This document shows, piece by piece, positions 15,812 through 24,901 of a DNA stretch of 44,349 nt. Position 1 is the first letter of the stretch. Each line of letters opens with the position of its first letter. Both the position numbers and the translations under genes were made by a program. The stretch is from an uncultured Collinsella sp. (GTDB taxonomy: Bacteria > Actinomycetota > Coriobacteriia > Coriobacteriales > Coriobacteriaceae): positions 1 to 44,349 of the forward strand of contig CATZMG010000007.1 of the NCBI GenBank assembly GCA_958421655.1. Direction: 5' to 3'. The notes under the pieces were generated by a model that was given only the letters and a program-made list of their open reading frames with translations, was not told the DNA's origin and did not search any database.

Positions 15812-17947
15812 CTAATGGATAAGCTTAAAGTCCAAGTGCCCACGCGTGGTATTGACGCGCGAGACCTCGATAATCACGCGCTGCCCCAGCTCGTAACGGG
15901 TGCCCGTGTCGGCACCTGTGAGCGTGAGCGCGTCCTCGTCGAACTCGAACCACTCGTTGCCCAGACTCTTGATCGAAACCAAGCCTTCGACCTGCGTTAG
16001 GTCCAAGCGCACAAAAAGGCCCATGCTGCTAACCCACGAGACGGTTCCGGCATAGCGCTCGCCCAGACGGTCCTCATAGTACTGGGCAATCTTGATCTTT
16101 TGCGTCGCATGGCTGGCGGCATCTGCCGCGCGCTCGGCATCGCTGCATGCGCGGCAGATCTGCGGCAGAATGCGCGGCAGCGACTCGCGCCCCTTGCCGA
16201 TCAGCCGCGGCGTACGGACCAAGGCGTCCTTGCCGCCGAGCCGCTCATAGGCCAACTGCAGTTTGAGCACGCGGTGCACCACCAGATCGGGGTAGCGACG
16301 GATGGGACTCGTAAAGTGACAGTAGCACGGCGCGGCGAGCGCAAAGTGGCCCTCGTTGCGCGGCTTGTACAGCGCGCGCTGCATGCTGCGCAGAAGCAGC
16401 GTGTTAACGAGCGGTGCGTTGGCCGTACCGGCGGCAGCATCGACTGCAGCCTGCAGCTCATCGGGGCTCCCCAGGGCAATACCGGCAGCACGGCGATCGT
16501 CGATGATGCCTAGCTGCGCCAGCGCAACGGCGGCACCGTGCAGGCTATCGGGGCTCGGATCCTCATGCACGCGATAGCAGGCCTCGATATCACGGTCTGC
16601 CAGCCACTCTGCAACGCACTCGTTGGCGAGCAGCATAGCTTCCTCGATAAGCGACGTGGCACACGAACGCTCACGCGCCACAATCTGCACGGGCACTCCG
16701 TCCTCATCCAACAGAGCACGAATCTCGGCCGTGTCAAAATCGACCGAGCCGCGGGCGCGACGGATACGACGGCGGAGTTCGGCGAGTTCGTTAGCGGCGA
16801 CAAGGAAATCGCCGAGGTCGACGTTGTAGCCGCGGGCGGCCTCCTCGCACGCAAGACCGCGCTCAAGCGCTTCCTCGCGCGAGGTCTCGGCAGCCGCAAC
16901 ATCCTCGGCTGCACCCTCCAGCACCGAATACTCAACCGCGCCGGCACGCACCAGCAGCGCCTCGGCGCCGTCATAGTCCATACGCACACGCGAGCGAATC
17001 ACGCTGGGGTACGGATCGTAATGCCGCACGCGACCCTGTGCATCGAGCTCAATGTCAACGGTAAACGCAAGACGGTCCTCGTCAGGGCGAAGCGAGCACA
17101 GGTCACAGGACAGGCGTTCGGGCAGCATGGGAAGCACGCGATCGGCCAGATACACCGATGTCGTACGATGGCGAGCCTCAAGATCGATATGCCCGTCCCA
17201 AGCCACATAGTGTGAAACGTCGGCGATATGCACACCCAGCTTGTAGCCACCCTCGGGCGTTCGCTCCAGCGAAATGGCGTCGTCAAAGTCGCGCGCGTCG
17301 ACTGGGTCGATCGTGATGACAAAGCGGTCGCGCAGATCGCGGCGGAGCGGGTCCTTAAGCGCCGCGGACACATCGAGCGAAAGCCCCTCGGCCTCGTCCA
17401 GCGCGGCCTCGGGATAGCTATCGGTATAGCCGTAACGCGCCATCACATATTGAACGCCCAAATCGGGCGCGTCATCTCCGCCAATGCGGCGTTCGATCGT
17501 CACGGTACCCGATTCCAGGCGCGTCGGGTAGGTCAAAATGCGCGCGACAACAGCATCACCCGGGTGGACACCCAGACGATCCGCCGAGGTATCCTCGGGC
17601 AGAATGAAGAAGTCGGCCTTCAGACGCGAATCGAGCGGCTCGATCACACCGAGCGGACCGGCGGTCTGGTACGTGCCCACCACGCTTATGGCTGCACGCT
17701 CAACCACGCTTTCGATCACGGCGCGCCGCTCACCGTGCGGGCTGTTCTTAATGCTCACGGCAACGGTATCGCCATCCATGATCTCGCGCTTACCGCGGCC
17801 CATGACCTTGTAGTCGCCGTTTTCGGTTACAACGTAGGCGCTATGCTCATGGAGCTGCACGCGCCCGGTCAGGCTCGGACGGCGTTCGCTGCGCACCGGC
17901 CCGCGCTGATTGCGAGCTCCACGCTTATGCTTGTTATTGCGCCCCAT
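15812..17947 (-). CDS. rnr: Ribonuclease R (3'-5' exoribonuclease)
   Basis: A 711-residue RNase II/R family enzyme that degrades structured RNA from the 3' end and assists trans-translation. Order: a short basic N-terminus (GRNNKHKRGARNQRG), cold-shock RNA-binding domains (about 25-170), the RNB catalytic domain with the metal-binding aspartates in DPVDARDFDD (Asp214, 220, 222, 223), and a C-terminal S1 domain (ERYAGTVSWVSSMGLFVRL...). The TSPIRRYPDLVVHR motif is also present. The start ATG at 17947 follows AGGAGG. It has no long lysine-rich C-terminal tail, unlike E. coli RNase R. It is not in an operon with smpB here. Confidence 0.95.
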   Translation of the reverse strand: MGRNNKHKRGARNQRGPVRSERRPSLTGRVQLHEHSAYVVTENGDYKVMGRGKREIMDGDTVAVSIKNSPHGERRAVIESVVERAAISVVGTYQTAGPLGVIEPLDSRLKADFFILPEDTSADRLGVHPGDAVVARILTYPTRLESGTVTIERRIGGDDAPDLGVQYVMARYGYTDSYPEAALDEAEGLSLDVSAALKDPLRRDLRDRFVITIDPVDARDFDDAISLERTPEGGYKLGVHIADVSHYVAWDGHIDLEARHRTTSVYLADRVLPMLPERLSCDLCSLRPDEDRLAFTVDIELDAQGRVRHYDPYPSVIRSRVRMDYDGAEALLVRAGAVEYSVLEGAAEDVAAAETSREEALERGLACEEAARGYNVDLGDFLVAANELAELRRRIRRARGSVDFDTAEIRALLDEDGVPVQIVARERSCATSLIEEAMLLANECVAEWLADRDIEACYRVHEDPSPDSLHGAAVALAQLGIIDDRRAAGIALGSPDELQAAVDAAAGTANAPLVNTLLLRSMQRALYKPRNEGHFALAAPCYCHFTSPIRRYPDLVVHRVLKLQLAYERLGGKDALVRTPRLIGKGRESLPRILPQICRACSDAERAADAASHATQKIKIAQYYEDRLGERYAGTVSWVSSMGLFVRLDLTQVEGLVSIKSLGNEWFEFDEDALTLTGADTGTRYELGQRVIIEVSRVNTTRGHLDFKLIH

Positions 17948-18024
17948 GGCGCCTCCTAACTATCGATTGCGAACTCCAAAGAGTCTACCCAAATGATTCG
18001 CTTTCCTGCCGTCCCCTAGGGATC

Positions 18025-18058
18025 AAAAAACGGGCCGCCCCATAAGAGACGACCCGTT
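18025..18058 (-). terminator. Intrinsic terminator of ftsEX
   Basis: AACGGGCCG (18029-18037) pairs with CGACCCGTT (18050-18058) with one mismatch. On the minus strand it is followed by a T6 tract (18030-18025). It lies 24 bases after the ftsX stop codon. Confidence 0.85.
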
Positions 18059-18082
18059 GGAAGGGATGAATTCCAAGCATGC

Positions 18083-19003
18083 CTACACGCGCAGGTAGCG
18101 GCGCATGGCGATGGCAGAACCAAAGAGACCGATAATCACGCCGACCAGAATCAGCGCAGCATAGGTCACCAGGTAGTACTGCATCGGCAGGGCAAACGAC
18201 ATCCAGCCGATGCTCTCCTGCAGACGCGGGATCATCAGATTGCGCAGCAGCTCCAGAACGCCGATGGAAAGCAGCGAGCCCAAAATGGCCTGCAGCACGC
18301 CCTCGGTGATAAACGGGCCACGAATGAAGCCGTTGCTGGCGCCGACCAGACGCATAATCGCAATCTCACGACGACGCGCCGTGATGGACAGGCGAATCGT
18401 GTTGTTGATGAAGATGAATGCGATAAAGGTCAGAAGACCAACGAGCACCACGGCGGCGATGCGGATGTAGTTGGTCACCTGGAACAGGCGGCTCACTTCC
18501 TCCTGGCCGTACAGCACGCTCGCGTTGACGTCGCCGTCATCCGCGATCTTCTGGAAATCGGCATCCTTCTTGAGCTTCTTTGCCGTGCTCTCGACCTTGG
18601 ACGGATCGTCCATCTCAATAGCGAAGGAAGCCGGCAGCGGGTTCTGGCCATCGAGCGCGCTCATGGTGGCGTCGGCGTTGCCCGACATCTTGCTCGTATA
18701 CTCGGCCAGCGCGTCGTCCTTGTCCTTATAGGTCACGGACTTGACGTTATTCCACGTCTTAAGCTCGGCCTCAAAAGCCTGAACATCGGCCTGATCGGCG
18801 TCATCACTAATGAACGCGTTGATGACAACCTGATCCTCGACGGTGCCGATCACGGAGTTCAGCATCGCAGAGCCCATGATGAACAGGCCGATGATAAACA
18901 GCGAAAGGAAGATCGTGATGACGGCGCCGAGCGAGGTAGTCCAGTTACGGAAGAAGTGGCTGATTGCCTCTTTGAAGGAGTAGCCCACGTTAGTTGGTGC
19001 CAT
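18083..19003 (-). CDS. ftsX: Cell division protein FtsX
   Basis: A 306-residue membrane subunit of the FtsEX complex, which activates peptidoglycan hydrolases at the septum. It has one N-terminal helix (about 25-48), a large extracytoplasmic domain (about 50-170) that contacts a periplasmic or wall partner, and three C-terminal helices starting near residue 178. The conserved cytoplasmic loop is TARRREIAIMRLVGASNGFIRGPF. Its start lies inside the end of ftsE (14-base overlap), so the pair is coupled. Length and topology match actinobacterial and Firmicute FtsX. The hydrolase partner is not in the window. Confidence 0.95.
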   Translation of the reverse strand: MAPTNVGYSFKEAISHFFRNWTTSLGAVITIFLSLFIIGLFIMGSAMLNSVIGTVEDQVVINAFISDDADQADVQAFEAELKTWNNVKSVTYKDKDDALAEYTSKMSGNADATMSALDGQNPLPASFAIEMDDPSKVESTAKKLKKDADFQKIADDGDVNASVLYGQEEVSRLFQVTNYIRIAAVVLVGLLTFIAFIFINNTIRLSITARRREIAIMRLVGASNGFIRGPFITEGVLQAILGSLLSIGVLELLRNLMIPRLQESIGWMSFALPMQYYLVTYAALILVGVIIGLFGSAIAMRRYLRV

Positions 19004-20210
19004 AGTTGCCGTAACCTCCCCTCTCCTGGTCGCGGATGACGTGGCCGCCCTCGAGGGCGATCACGCGACGGTGCATGCTATCGACCATCTCGCGGTCGTG
19101 CGTGGCGACGATCACGGTGGTGCCGGTGCGGTTAATACGCTCAAGCAGCTTCATGATGCCCAGCGAGATCGCCGGGTCGAGGTTGCCCGTGGGCTCGTCG
19201 CAGATCAGCAGCGGCGGACGGTTGACCATAGCACGGGCGACGGCAACGCGCTGCTGCTCGCCACCGGAAAGCTGGTCGGGCAGCGAGTCCATCTGATCGG
19301 CCAGACCGACCAGACGCAGCACCTCGGGCACCTGGCTGCGAATGACGCCCTTGGGCTTGCCGATGCACTGCAGGGCAAACGCCACGTTTTCGTAGGCGGT
19401 CTTTTGCGGCAGAAGCTTAAAGTCCTGGAACACGGCGCCAATCTGGCGGCGCAGGAACGGAACCTTACGGTTCTTGATCTTCATGAGGTCCTGACCGGCA
19501 ACCAGGATGCGGCCGCTCGTCGGCTTGACGTCGCGGTTGAGCGTCGACAGCAGCGTGGTCTTACCCGAGCCGGAGTGACCGACCAGGAAGACGAACTCGC
19601 CCGGATAGATCTCGATGTTGATGTCGTCGAGTGCAGGCTTGTTAGGCTGTGCCGGATAGATCTTGGTGACATGCTCCATAAGGATGACGGGCTCGACACC
19701 GGCCTGCTTGGCCATCTTCTTGCGGCTGGCCTGCGGATCGATGGGCGCAAACACCGACGTAAAATCGGGGTTGTTGAGCGCGTTATCGAGGCTTGCGACC
19801 TCGGCTGCCTGATCGCTCTCGACCACCGGGGCAGCAGGCTGCGTGGGGTCGGGAATAGCGGCAAAGAGACCGGACTGCGCAGGCTGAGGAGCCGGCGTCG
19901 CAGGGGCCAAGGGGTCGGGAATGCCGGCCATGGTAGGCTGCGGCGTGGCGGCACCAGCCTGAGGCTGCTCCACGCGAGCGGTCACGGCCTGAACGGGCTC
20001 AAAACCCGCCGTGCCGGAAAGCGCGACATCGCTGGTTGGATTGTAGGCAAAGGGATCGGATGCCGGCTGTGCCTGATCTGCCGGCTGAGCGGGGGCCTGA
20101 GCAACAGGCTGGCCCTCTGAATCCGGAGTGGCGAAACGACTGCCCTGGACGCCTGCCTGCGTCTTGGGGGCATCATCGCCCGCACCGGAGGTACGGAAGT
20201 GGTTACCCAC
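18990..20210 (-). CDS. ftsE: FtsE ATPase with a long N-terminal extension
   Basis: A 406-residue ATPase of the FtsEX complex. The ABC domain occupies about 174-398: Walker A GHSGSGKT at 211-218, Q-loop GAVFQDFKLLP, signature LSGGEQQR, Walker B LLICDEPTGNLD and switch His in VATHDRE. Usual FtsE is ~225 residues. Here about 170 residues of low-complexity Pro/Ala/Gln-rich sequence come first, with repeated IPDP motifs (97-100, 119-122) and a conserved-looking LDNALNNPDFTSVFAPIDPQ just before the domain. The start is GTG at 20210 after AAGGAG. The extension keeps frame and codon use of the rest, so it is unlikely to be a start-site artefact, though an internal start cannot be excluded. Confidence 0.93.
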   Translation of the reverse strand: MGNHFRTSGAGDDAPKTQAGVQGSRFATPDSEGQPVAQAPAQPADQAQPASDPFAYNPTSDVALSGTAGFEPVQAVTARVEQPQAGAATPQPTMAGIPDPLAPATPAPQPAQSGLFAAIPDPTQPAAPVVESDQAAEVASLDNALNNPDFTSVFAPIDPQASRKKMAKQAGVEPVILMEHVTKIYPAQPNKPALDDINIEIYPGEFVFLVGHSGSGKTTLLSTLNRDVKPTSGRILVAGQDLMKIKNRKVPFLRRQIGAVFQDFKLLPQKTAYENVAFALQCIGKPKGVIRSQVPEVLRLVGLADQMDSLPDQLSGGEQQRVAVARAMVNRPPLLICDEPTGNLDPAISLGIMKLLERINRTGTTVIVATHDREMVDSMHRRVIALEGGHVIRDQERGGYGNYGTN

Positions 20211-20321
20211 TGGTGCTCCTTATCGTCGTGCGTTTAAACTACATGAGCGCTTTGTATTTTAGCAGCATTAGCTTTGCTGCACATAAGAAGCATGGCGTGC
20301 TTAGGGATCCCGTCGGCCGTG

Positions 20322-20430
20322 CACAGGGTTACTCTCCAAATCGTCCTCGGACATGTCGGAGCCCCCGCTGCGCACTACGTGCGGCGGGGGCTCCTCCGTC
20401 CTGCGGAAAGATTTGGAGAGTAACCCTGTG
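20322..20430. repeat. 109-bp nested perfect palindrome (cruciform-like)
   Basis: The outer arms of 21 bases at 20322-20342 (begins CACAGGGTTACTCTCC) and 20410-20430 are perfect reverse complements. Inside, GGAGCCCCCGC (20358-20368) and GCGGGGGCTCC (20384-20394) form a second perfect 11-bp stem. It lies 112 bases upstream of the ftsE start, between ftsE and the transketolase genes. No T tract follows either side. Confidence 0.85.
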
Positions 20431-20566
20431 TCCGGCCTGCGATAACTAAGGGGTCGCTGCGTTTATCTTGAGGTGCTGCATATACAAAGCTGGAAGGGTC
20501 TGAATTGCGCTTTGTCGATATATGCCCTTTTTCCTGATGGGACCGTGCTTGAGGGGCGTCTTCATG
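20431..20566. other. Non-coding spacer downstream of the transketolase genes
   Basis: No open frame of interest. It contains an imperfect inverted repeat GCATATACAAAGC (20478-20490) against 20509-20525, where the second arm carries a four-base insertion. No promoter or RNA gene is recognised. Confidence 0.4.
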
Positions 20567-20633
20567 AGTTGCGGTGAAATAGGGACTGTTTTACCAGTTA
20601 AAAGGTCTAATCAGTCCCTATTTCACCGCAACT
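20567..20633. repeat. Dispersed palindromic element, family A, copy 2
   Basis: Arms of 22 bases at 20567-20588 and 20612-20633 are perfect reverse complements; the arm sequence equals that at 6643-6664. The 23-base centre differs from copy 1. It lies just beyond the transketolase terminator. Confidence 0.9.
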
Positions 20634-20637
20634 GAAA

Positions 20638-20666
20638 CAGGGGCGCTCTCCAAGAGAGCGCCCCTG
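20638..20666 (-). terminator. Intrinsic terminator of the transketolase genes
   Basis: A perfect 13-bp stem CAGGGGCGCTCTC (20638-20650) and GAGAGCGCCCCTG (20654-20666) with a three-base loop, followed on the minus strand by TTTC. Strong stem, short T tract. Confidence 0.7.
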
Positions 20667-20714
20667 CCGGGTTTCCATAGTTCTGGCGAAGCAGTCCTTG
20701 AGATCCGCCTTGCC

Positions 20715-21656
20715 TTATGCCAAGAACTCCTTGGTGGTCGCCACGATGTTGGCGGCGTCCAGGCCATACTTGTGCAAGAGCTCGGCACCCGGGCCGGACT
20801 CGCCAAAGGTGTCGTTGACGCCGATCTTCTTGAGGGGCGTCGGGCACTGCTCGCACAGGACGTCGGCAACGGCGCTGCCCAGGCCACCGATTACAGAATG
20901 CTCCTCGACGGTCACGACGTGGCCGGTCTTGGTGGCGCTCTTGACGATCAGGTCGGCATCGATGGGCTTGATGGTGTGCATGTTGATGACCTCGGCGTCG
21001 ATGCCCTCGGCAGCGAGCTGCTCGGCGGCCTCGAGAGCCTCGCCGACCATCAGGCCGCAGGCGATGATGGTGACGTCGGCGCCCTCGCGCATGACAATGC
21101 CCTTACCCAACTCGAAGTTGTAGGTCTCGGGGTCGTTGATAACCGGCGAGGCCAAACGAGCGAAGCGCATGTACACCGGACCGTCGCACTCGTAGGCGGC
21201 GCGCGTTACGGCGCGGGCCTCGACGTCGTCGGCAGGAACGATCACAGTCATGCCGGGGATGACGCGCATGAGGGCAATATCCTCGCAGCACTGGTGCGTG
21301 GCGCCATCCTCGCCCACCGAGATACCGGCATGCGTGGCACCGATCTTAACGTTGAGGTGCGGGTAGCCGATGGAGTTGCGGACCTGCTCAAAGGCGCGAC
21401 CGGCAGCGAACATGGCAAAGGTGCTCGCGAAGGCAACGCGGCCGGTGGTCGCGATACCGGCGGCGACGCCCATCAGGTTGCTCTCGGCAATGCCCACATC
21501 GAAGAAGCGGTCGGGGCAGGCTGCCTTGAACTTGCCGGTCTGCGTGGCGGCAGCCAGGTCGGCGTCGAGGACCACAAAGTCATCGTGCTCGTTGGCGAGC
21601 TCGACGAGGGCCTCGCCGTAGCTTACACGCGTGGCGATTTTCTTGACGTCTGCCAT
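20715..21656 (-). CDS. Transketolase, C-terminal subunit (split enzyme)
   Basis: A 313-residue subunit carrying the pyrimidine-binding and C-terminal domains of transketolase. It contains the TPP pyrimidine contact region (VVLDADLAAATQTGKF, GIAESNLMGVAAGIATTGRVAF), the THAGISVGEDGATHQCCEDIALMR segment and the C-terminal TVEEHSVIGGLGSAV region. The start ATG at 21656 follows GAGGAG and lies one base after the stop of the N-terminal subunit gene, so the two chains are coupled and should form one active enzyme. It acts in the non-oxidative pentose phosphate pathway. Split transketolases are known in archaea and many anaerobes. Confidence 0.94.
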   Translation of the reverse strand: MADVKKIATRVSYGEALVELANEHDDFVVLDADLAAATQTGKFKAACPDRFFDVGIAESNLMGVAAGIATTGRVAFASTFAMFAAGRAFEQVRNSIGYPHLNVKIGATHAGISVGEDGATHQCCEDIALMRVIPGMTVIVPADDVEARAVTRAAYECDGPVYMRFARLASPVINDPETYNFELGKGIVMREGADVTIIACGLMVGEALEAAEQLAAEGIDAEVINMHTIKPIDADLIVKSATKTGHVVTVEEHSVIGGLGSAVADVLCEQCPTPLKKIGVNDTFGESGPGAELLHKYGLDAANIVATTKEFLA

Positions 21657-21657
21657 C

Positions 21658-22488
21658 CTAGAGCTCCTCTCCGGCGGCCGTGAGCTCTGCCATGGCCTGC
21701 TCAAACTGTTCATCGTTGGGGGCCTTGCCGTGCCAACCAACCTGGTTCTCCATAAAGGAAACGCCCTTGCCCTTTGTGGTCTCGGCGATAATGGCAGTAG
21801 GCTGACCCTTGGTGGCGCGGGCCTCGGCAAAGGCGGCGCGGATCTGATCGAAATCGTTGCCGTCGGCAAGCTCCACCACGTGGAACTTAAAAGCACGGAA
21901 CTTGTCTGCCAGCGGCATGGGGTCGTTGACCTCCTCGACGGGACCGTCGATCTGCAGGCCGTTGTGGTCGACGATCACGCAGAGGTTATCGAGCTGCTGG
22001 TTGCCGGCAAACATGGCCGCCTCCCAGACCTGGCCCTCCTCGCTCTCGCCATCACCCAGCAGGGCGTAGGTGCGATAGTCGTCGCCCCAGTGCTTGGCGG
22101 CAACCGCCATGCCCACGGCGGCGGAGATGCCCTGGCCCAGCGAGCCGGTGGACATATCGACGCCCGGAGTGTCGTTCATGTTGGGATGGCCCTGCAGGTG
22201 ACTGCCGATGTGGCGCAGCGTCTCGAGATCCTCCTTGGGGAAGAATCCGCGCTCGGCGAGCACGGCGTACAGACCCGGAGCGCAATGGCCCTTGGAGAGC
22301 ACAAAGCGATCGCGGTCGGCCTTGCGGGGATCGGCCGGGTCGACGTTCATTTCCTCAAAGTACAGATAGGTCATGATGTCGGCAGCGCCGAGCGAACCGC
22401 CCGGATGGCCGGACTTGGCAGCGTGCACGCCGGTGACGATGCCCTTCCTTACCTCGTTGGCAACCTTTTTGAGCTCTTCGTCGCTCAT
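21658..22488 (-). CDS. Transketolase, N-terminal subunit (split enzyme)
   Basis: A 276-residue subunit with the thiamine-pyrophosphate domain. The TPP motif is GDGESEEGQVWEAAMFAGNQQLDNLCVIVDHNGLQ (GDG through N, about 145-180). The N-terminal GHPGGSLGAADIMTYLYF and FVLSKGHCAPGLYAVLAERG segments are standard for transketolase. It ends where single-chain transketolase would continue into the pyrimidine domain, supplied by the next gene. The start ATG at 22488 follows AAAGGAAGG. It is first in a two-gene operon ended by the hairpin at 20638-20666. Confidence 0.94.
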   Translation of the reverse strand: MSDEELKKVANEVRKGIVTGVHAAKSGHPGGSLGAADIMTYLYFEEMNVDPADPRKADRDRFVLSKGHCAPGLYAVLAERGFFPKEDLETLRHIGSHLQGHPNMNDTPGVDMSTGSLGQGISAAVGMAVAAKHWGDDYRTYALLGDGESEEGQVWEAAMFAGNQQLDNLCVIVDHNGLQIDGPVEEVNDPMPLADKFRAFKFHVVELADGNDFDQIRAAFAEARATKGQPTAIIAETTKGKGVSFMENQVGWHGKAPNDEQFEQAMAELTAAGEEL

Positions 22489-22695
22489 TGTGCCTTCCTT
22501 TCATCCTCATTAGACAAAATGCGCACGGCACCGAAGGTAATCCCAACACAGCCGCAATGCACGTACGTCATTCATTATGCTGGAAACTGATGGCTTTACC
22601 AGAGTTTTTATCATTATTTGAACAATTTAGCAGGCAGAACCGCTGATGAAACGGTTTATCAATGTGAACGTCTTTTGGATGGAACGCGATCGACC

Positions 22696-23586
22696 CTACG
22701 CGCTAATGTCCTTGAATCCCTCGCCGAAGGCTTCCGTAACGTCAGCGACCGTCACAATGGCGTGAGGATCGCGCTCGCGCACGATCGTCTTGAGGGTATT
22801 GAGCTCTCGACGGCTCACGATGACCATAATCACCGGCTTCTCGGCACCCGAATACATGCCAGTCGCCTTAAACTTGGTACAACCACGACCCAGGCCATAC
22901 ATGATATCGGCAGCGATATCAGGGAACTTGTCCGAGATGATGAGTACCATACGGCGTTTGTTGCCACCATCGACCACGGCATCGATCACGTAGCCGCTAA
23001 TGACCATCGAAAGGCCTGCATATAGTGCGTTTTCGATTGAAAAGACCGGAGCCGACAGCGCGCATACGGCAACATCGATCGCCATGACGGTCGAGCCCAC
23101 CGGCAGCGAGGTGTTACGCGAGATGATTTGGCCAATCGTGTCCGAGCCGCCGGTGTTGGCGCCGGCGCGCAACACCATGCCGTAACCGATGCCCGTAATA
23201 ATGCCCCCCCACATGGCAGGGAGCATCAGGTCCGCATCCGCCAGAGGTGCTACAAACGGGGCGAACAGATCGGTAAAGAAGCCCAGCAGCACAAAGCCCG
23301 TCGCGGTCTGCACCACGTAGAACATGCCGCCCTCGCGCATAACAACCAGCAACAGCAAGGCGTTCATCACGATGGTCTGGATACCGACGGGAAGCGACAC
23401 GCCTCGCGTCGCGCCGACCGCCTGGATAATAGTCGCAAGGCCCGTAACACCACCGGCAGCAAGACCGTTGGGAATCAAAAACAGGTCGGTCGCGATGGCG
23501 GCCAAGGCGCACCCCAACATGATCTGAGGCAGATCGTGAAAGAAGTTCATCGAAAGAATGCGCTTGATGTCCAGACGATATGCCAT
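22696..23586 (-). CDS. YitT-family membrane protein (DUF161/DUF2179)
   Basis: A 296-residue protein with an N-terminal membrane region of about five to six helices (LPQIMLGCALAAIATDLFLIPNGLAAGGVTGLATIIQ; WGGIITGIGYGMVLRAGANTGGSDTIGQII) and a C-terminal soluble DUF2179 domain (about 215-296; KFPDIAADIMYGLGRGCTKFKATGMYSG, VSRRELNTLKTIVRERDPHAIVTVADV). Function in the family is unknown. The start ATG at 23586 follows GAGGGAGG, with a terminator T tract ending directly before that site. It is monocistronic or a read-through gene after prfB. Confidence 0.9.
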   Translation of the reverse strand: MAYRLDIKRILSMNFFHDLPQIMLGCALAAIATDLFLIPNGLAAGGVTGLATIIQAVGATRGVSLPVGIQTIVMNALLLLVVMREGGMFYVVQTATGFVLLGFFTDLFAPFVAPLADADLMLPAMWGGIITGIGYGMVLRAGANTGGSDTIGQIISRNTSLPVGSTVMAIDVAVCALSAPVFSIENALYAGLSMVISGYVIDAVVDGGNKRRMVLIISDKFPDIAADIMYGLGRGCTKFKATGMYSGAEKPVIMVIVSRRELNTLKTIVRERDPHAIVTVADVTEAFGEGFKDISA

Positions 23587-23598
23587 GCTGCCTCCCTC

Positions 23599-23627
23599 AA
23601 AAAAGCGCACCCCATCGGATGCGCCTT
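23599..23627 (-). terminator. Terminator after prfB abutting the yitT-like ribosome site
   Basis: Minus strand: AAGGCGCA (23627-23620), loop, TGCGC (23609-23605) then T6 (23604-23599), followed at once by GAGGGAGG of the next gene. It could end the secA-prfB transcript and also act as a leader attenuator. Confidence 0.7.
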
Positions 23628-23737
23628 GAACTTCTTGTTGTATTCGATTCTACCGATTCGCCGGGTAAAAACCACCCCTGTGCAGGGTTTGTTCTGGATA
23701 CAAAACCACCTCGCTCGGAAGGTCGTAATCCATTCTC

Positions 23738-23759
23738 GCCTAAACCGAGCGGTTTAGGC
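23738..23759 (-). other. Perfect hairpin over the prfB stop codon
   Basis: GCCTAAACC (23738-23746), four-base loop, GGTTTAGGC (23751-23759). The right arm includes the prfB stop codon (23754-23756). No T tract. It may protect the 3' end or be a remnant repeat. Confidence 0.5.
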
Positions 23760-24901
23760 AGAGGGGGCCTCCGCATCGGCGTTGCCGGTAGCCCAACGGT
23801 GATAGCCAATCACAAACGAATCCAGATCGCCATCGTCAAGAACCGCCTCGACGTTGCTGGTCTCCACGCCCGTCCGCAGGTCCTTAACCATCTGGTACGG
23901 GTAGAGCACGTAGCTGCGAATCTGGTTGCCAAAACCAATTGTGGTCTTGGGCCCGCGAATCTCATCCAGAGCCTCGGCGCGCTTTTCGAGCTCAATCTCG
24001 TACAGACGCGCCTTGAGGATCTGCATGCACGCGGCCTTGTTTTGAATCTGGCTGCGCTCGTTTTGACAAGTGACCACGATACCGCTGGGGAAATGCGTCA
24101 CGCGCACGGCGGAGTCGGTGGTGTTGACGCCCTGGCCGCCCGGGCCGCTCGCGTGGTACACGTCGACGCGGATGTCATCGGGATTAATCTCGATATCGAT
24201 ATCATCGGGCAGCACCGGAATGACCTCGACGCCGGCAAACGTGGTCTGGCGGCGCTTCTTGTCGTCGGTGGGGCTAATGCGCACCAGGCGGTGAACACCG
24301 GCCTCGGCGCGAAGCATGCCAAAGGCATCCTTGCCTTCGACGGTAAAGGTCGCGCGATCGATGCCAATGACCTCTGCCGCGGGACAATCGTTGATGGTGA
24401 CCTTCCAACCGCGGCGCTGACAATACTTCATGTACATCTTAAAGAGCATGAAGGTCCAGTCCTGGGCCTCCAAGCCACCCTGTCCGGGCTTGATGGTCAC
24501 AATCGCGTCGCTATGATCGAACTCGCCGGTAAACCAGCTTGCTAACTCAAGCTCGTCGATGGCGCGGGACAGGCGCTCCGCCGTGACGGCAGCCTCTTCG
24601 CGCAGCGCAGCGGCATCGGGGTCATCGCCCATTTCCTCGGCAAGCTCCAGCGCGGCGCGGGCATCGGAAAGCTCGCCGCGCGCGGTGTCCACGGCAGCGA
24701 TATCTTCCTTGGTACGCGCGATCTCCTCCATGGTGGCACGGGCGGCGTCGGCGTCATCCCAAAAGCCAGGGGCAACACTTTTGGCCTCGAGCTCGGTCAC
24801 ACGGGTACGCTTCTCGTCCAGGTGGAGATACGACTCGACCTCGCCGAGCCGGTCCGCGAACGCGTCCAGCTCGGCGGGCGTTATCTCTAAAGCCTCAGCC
24901 A

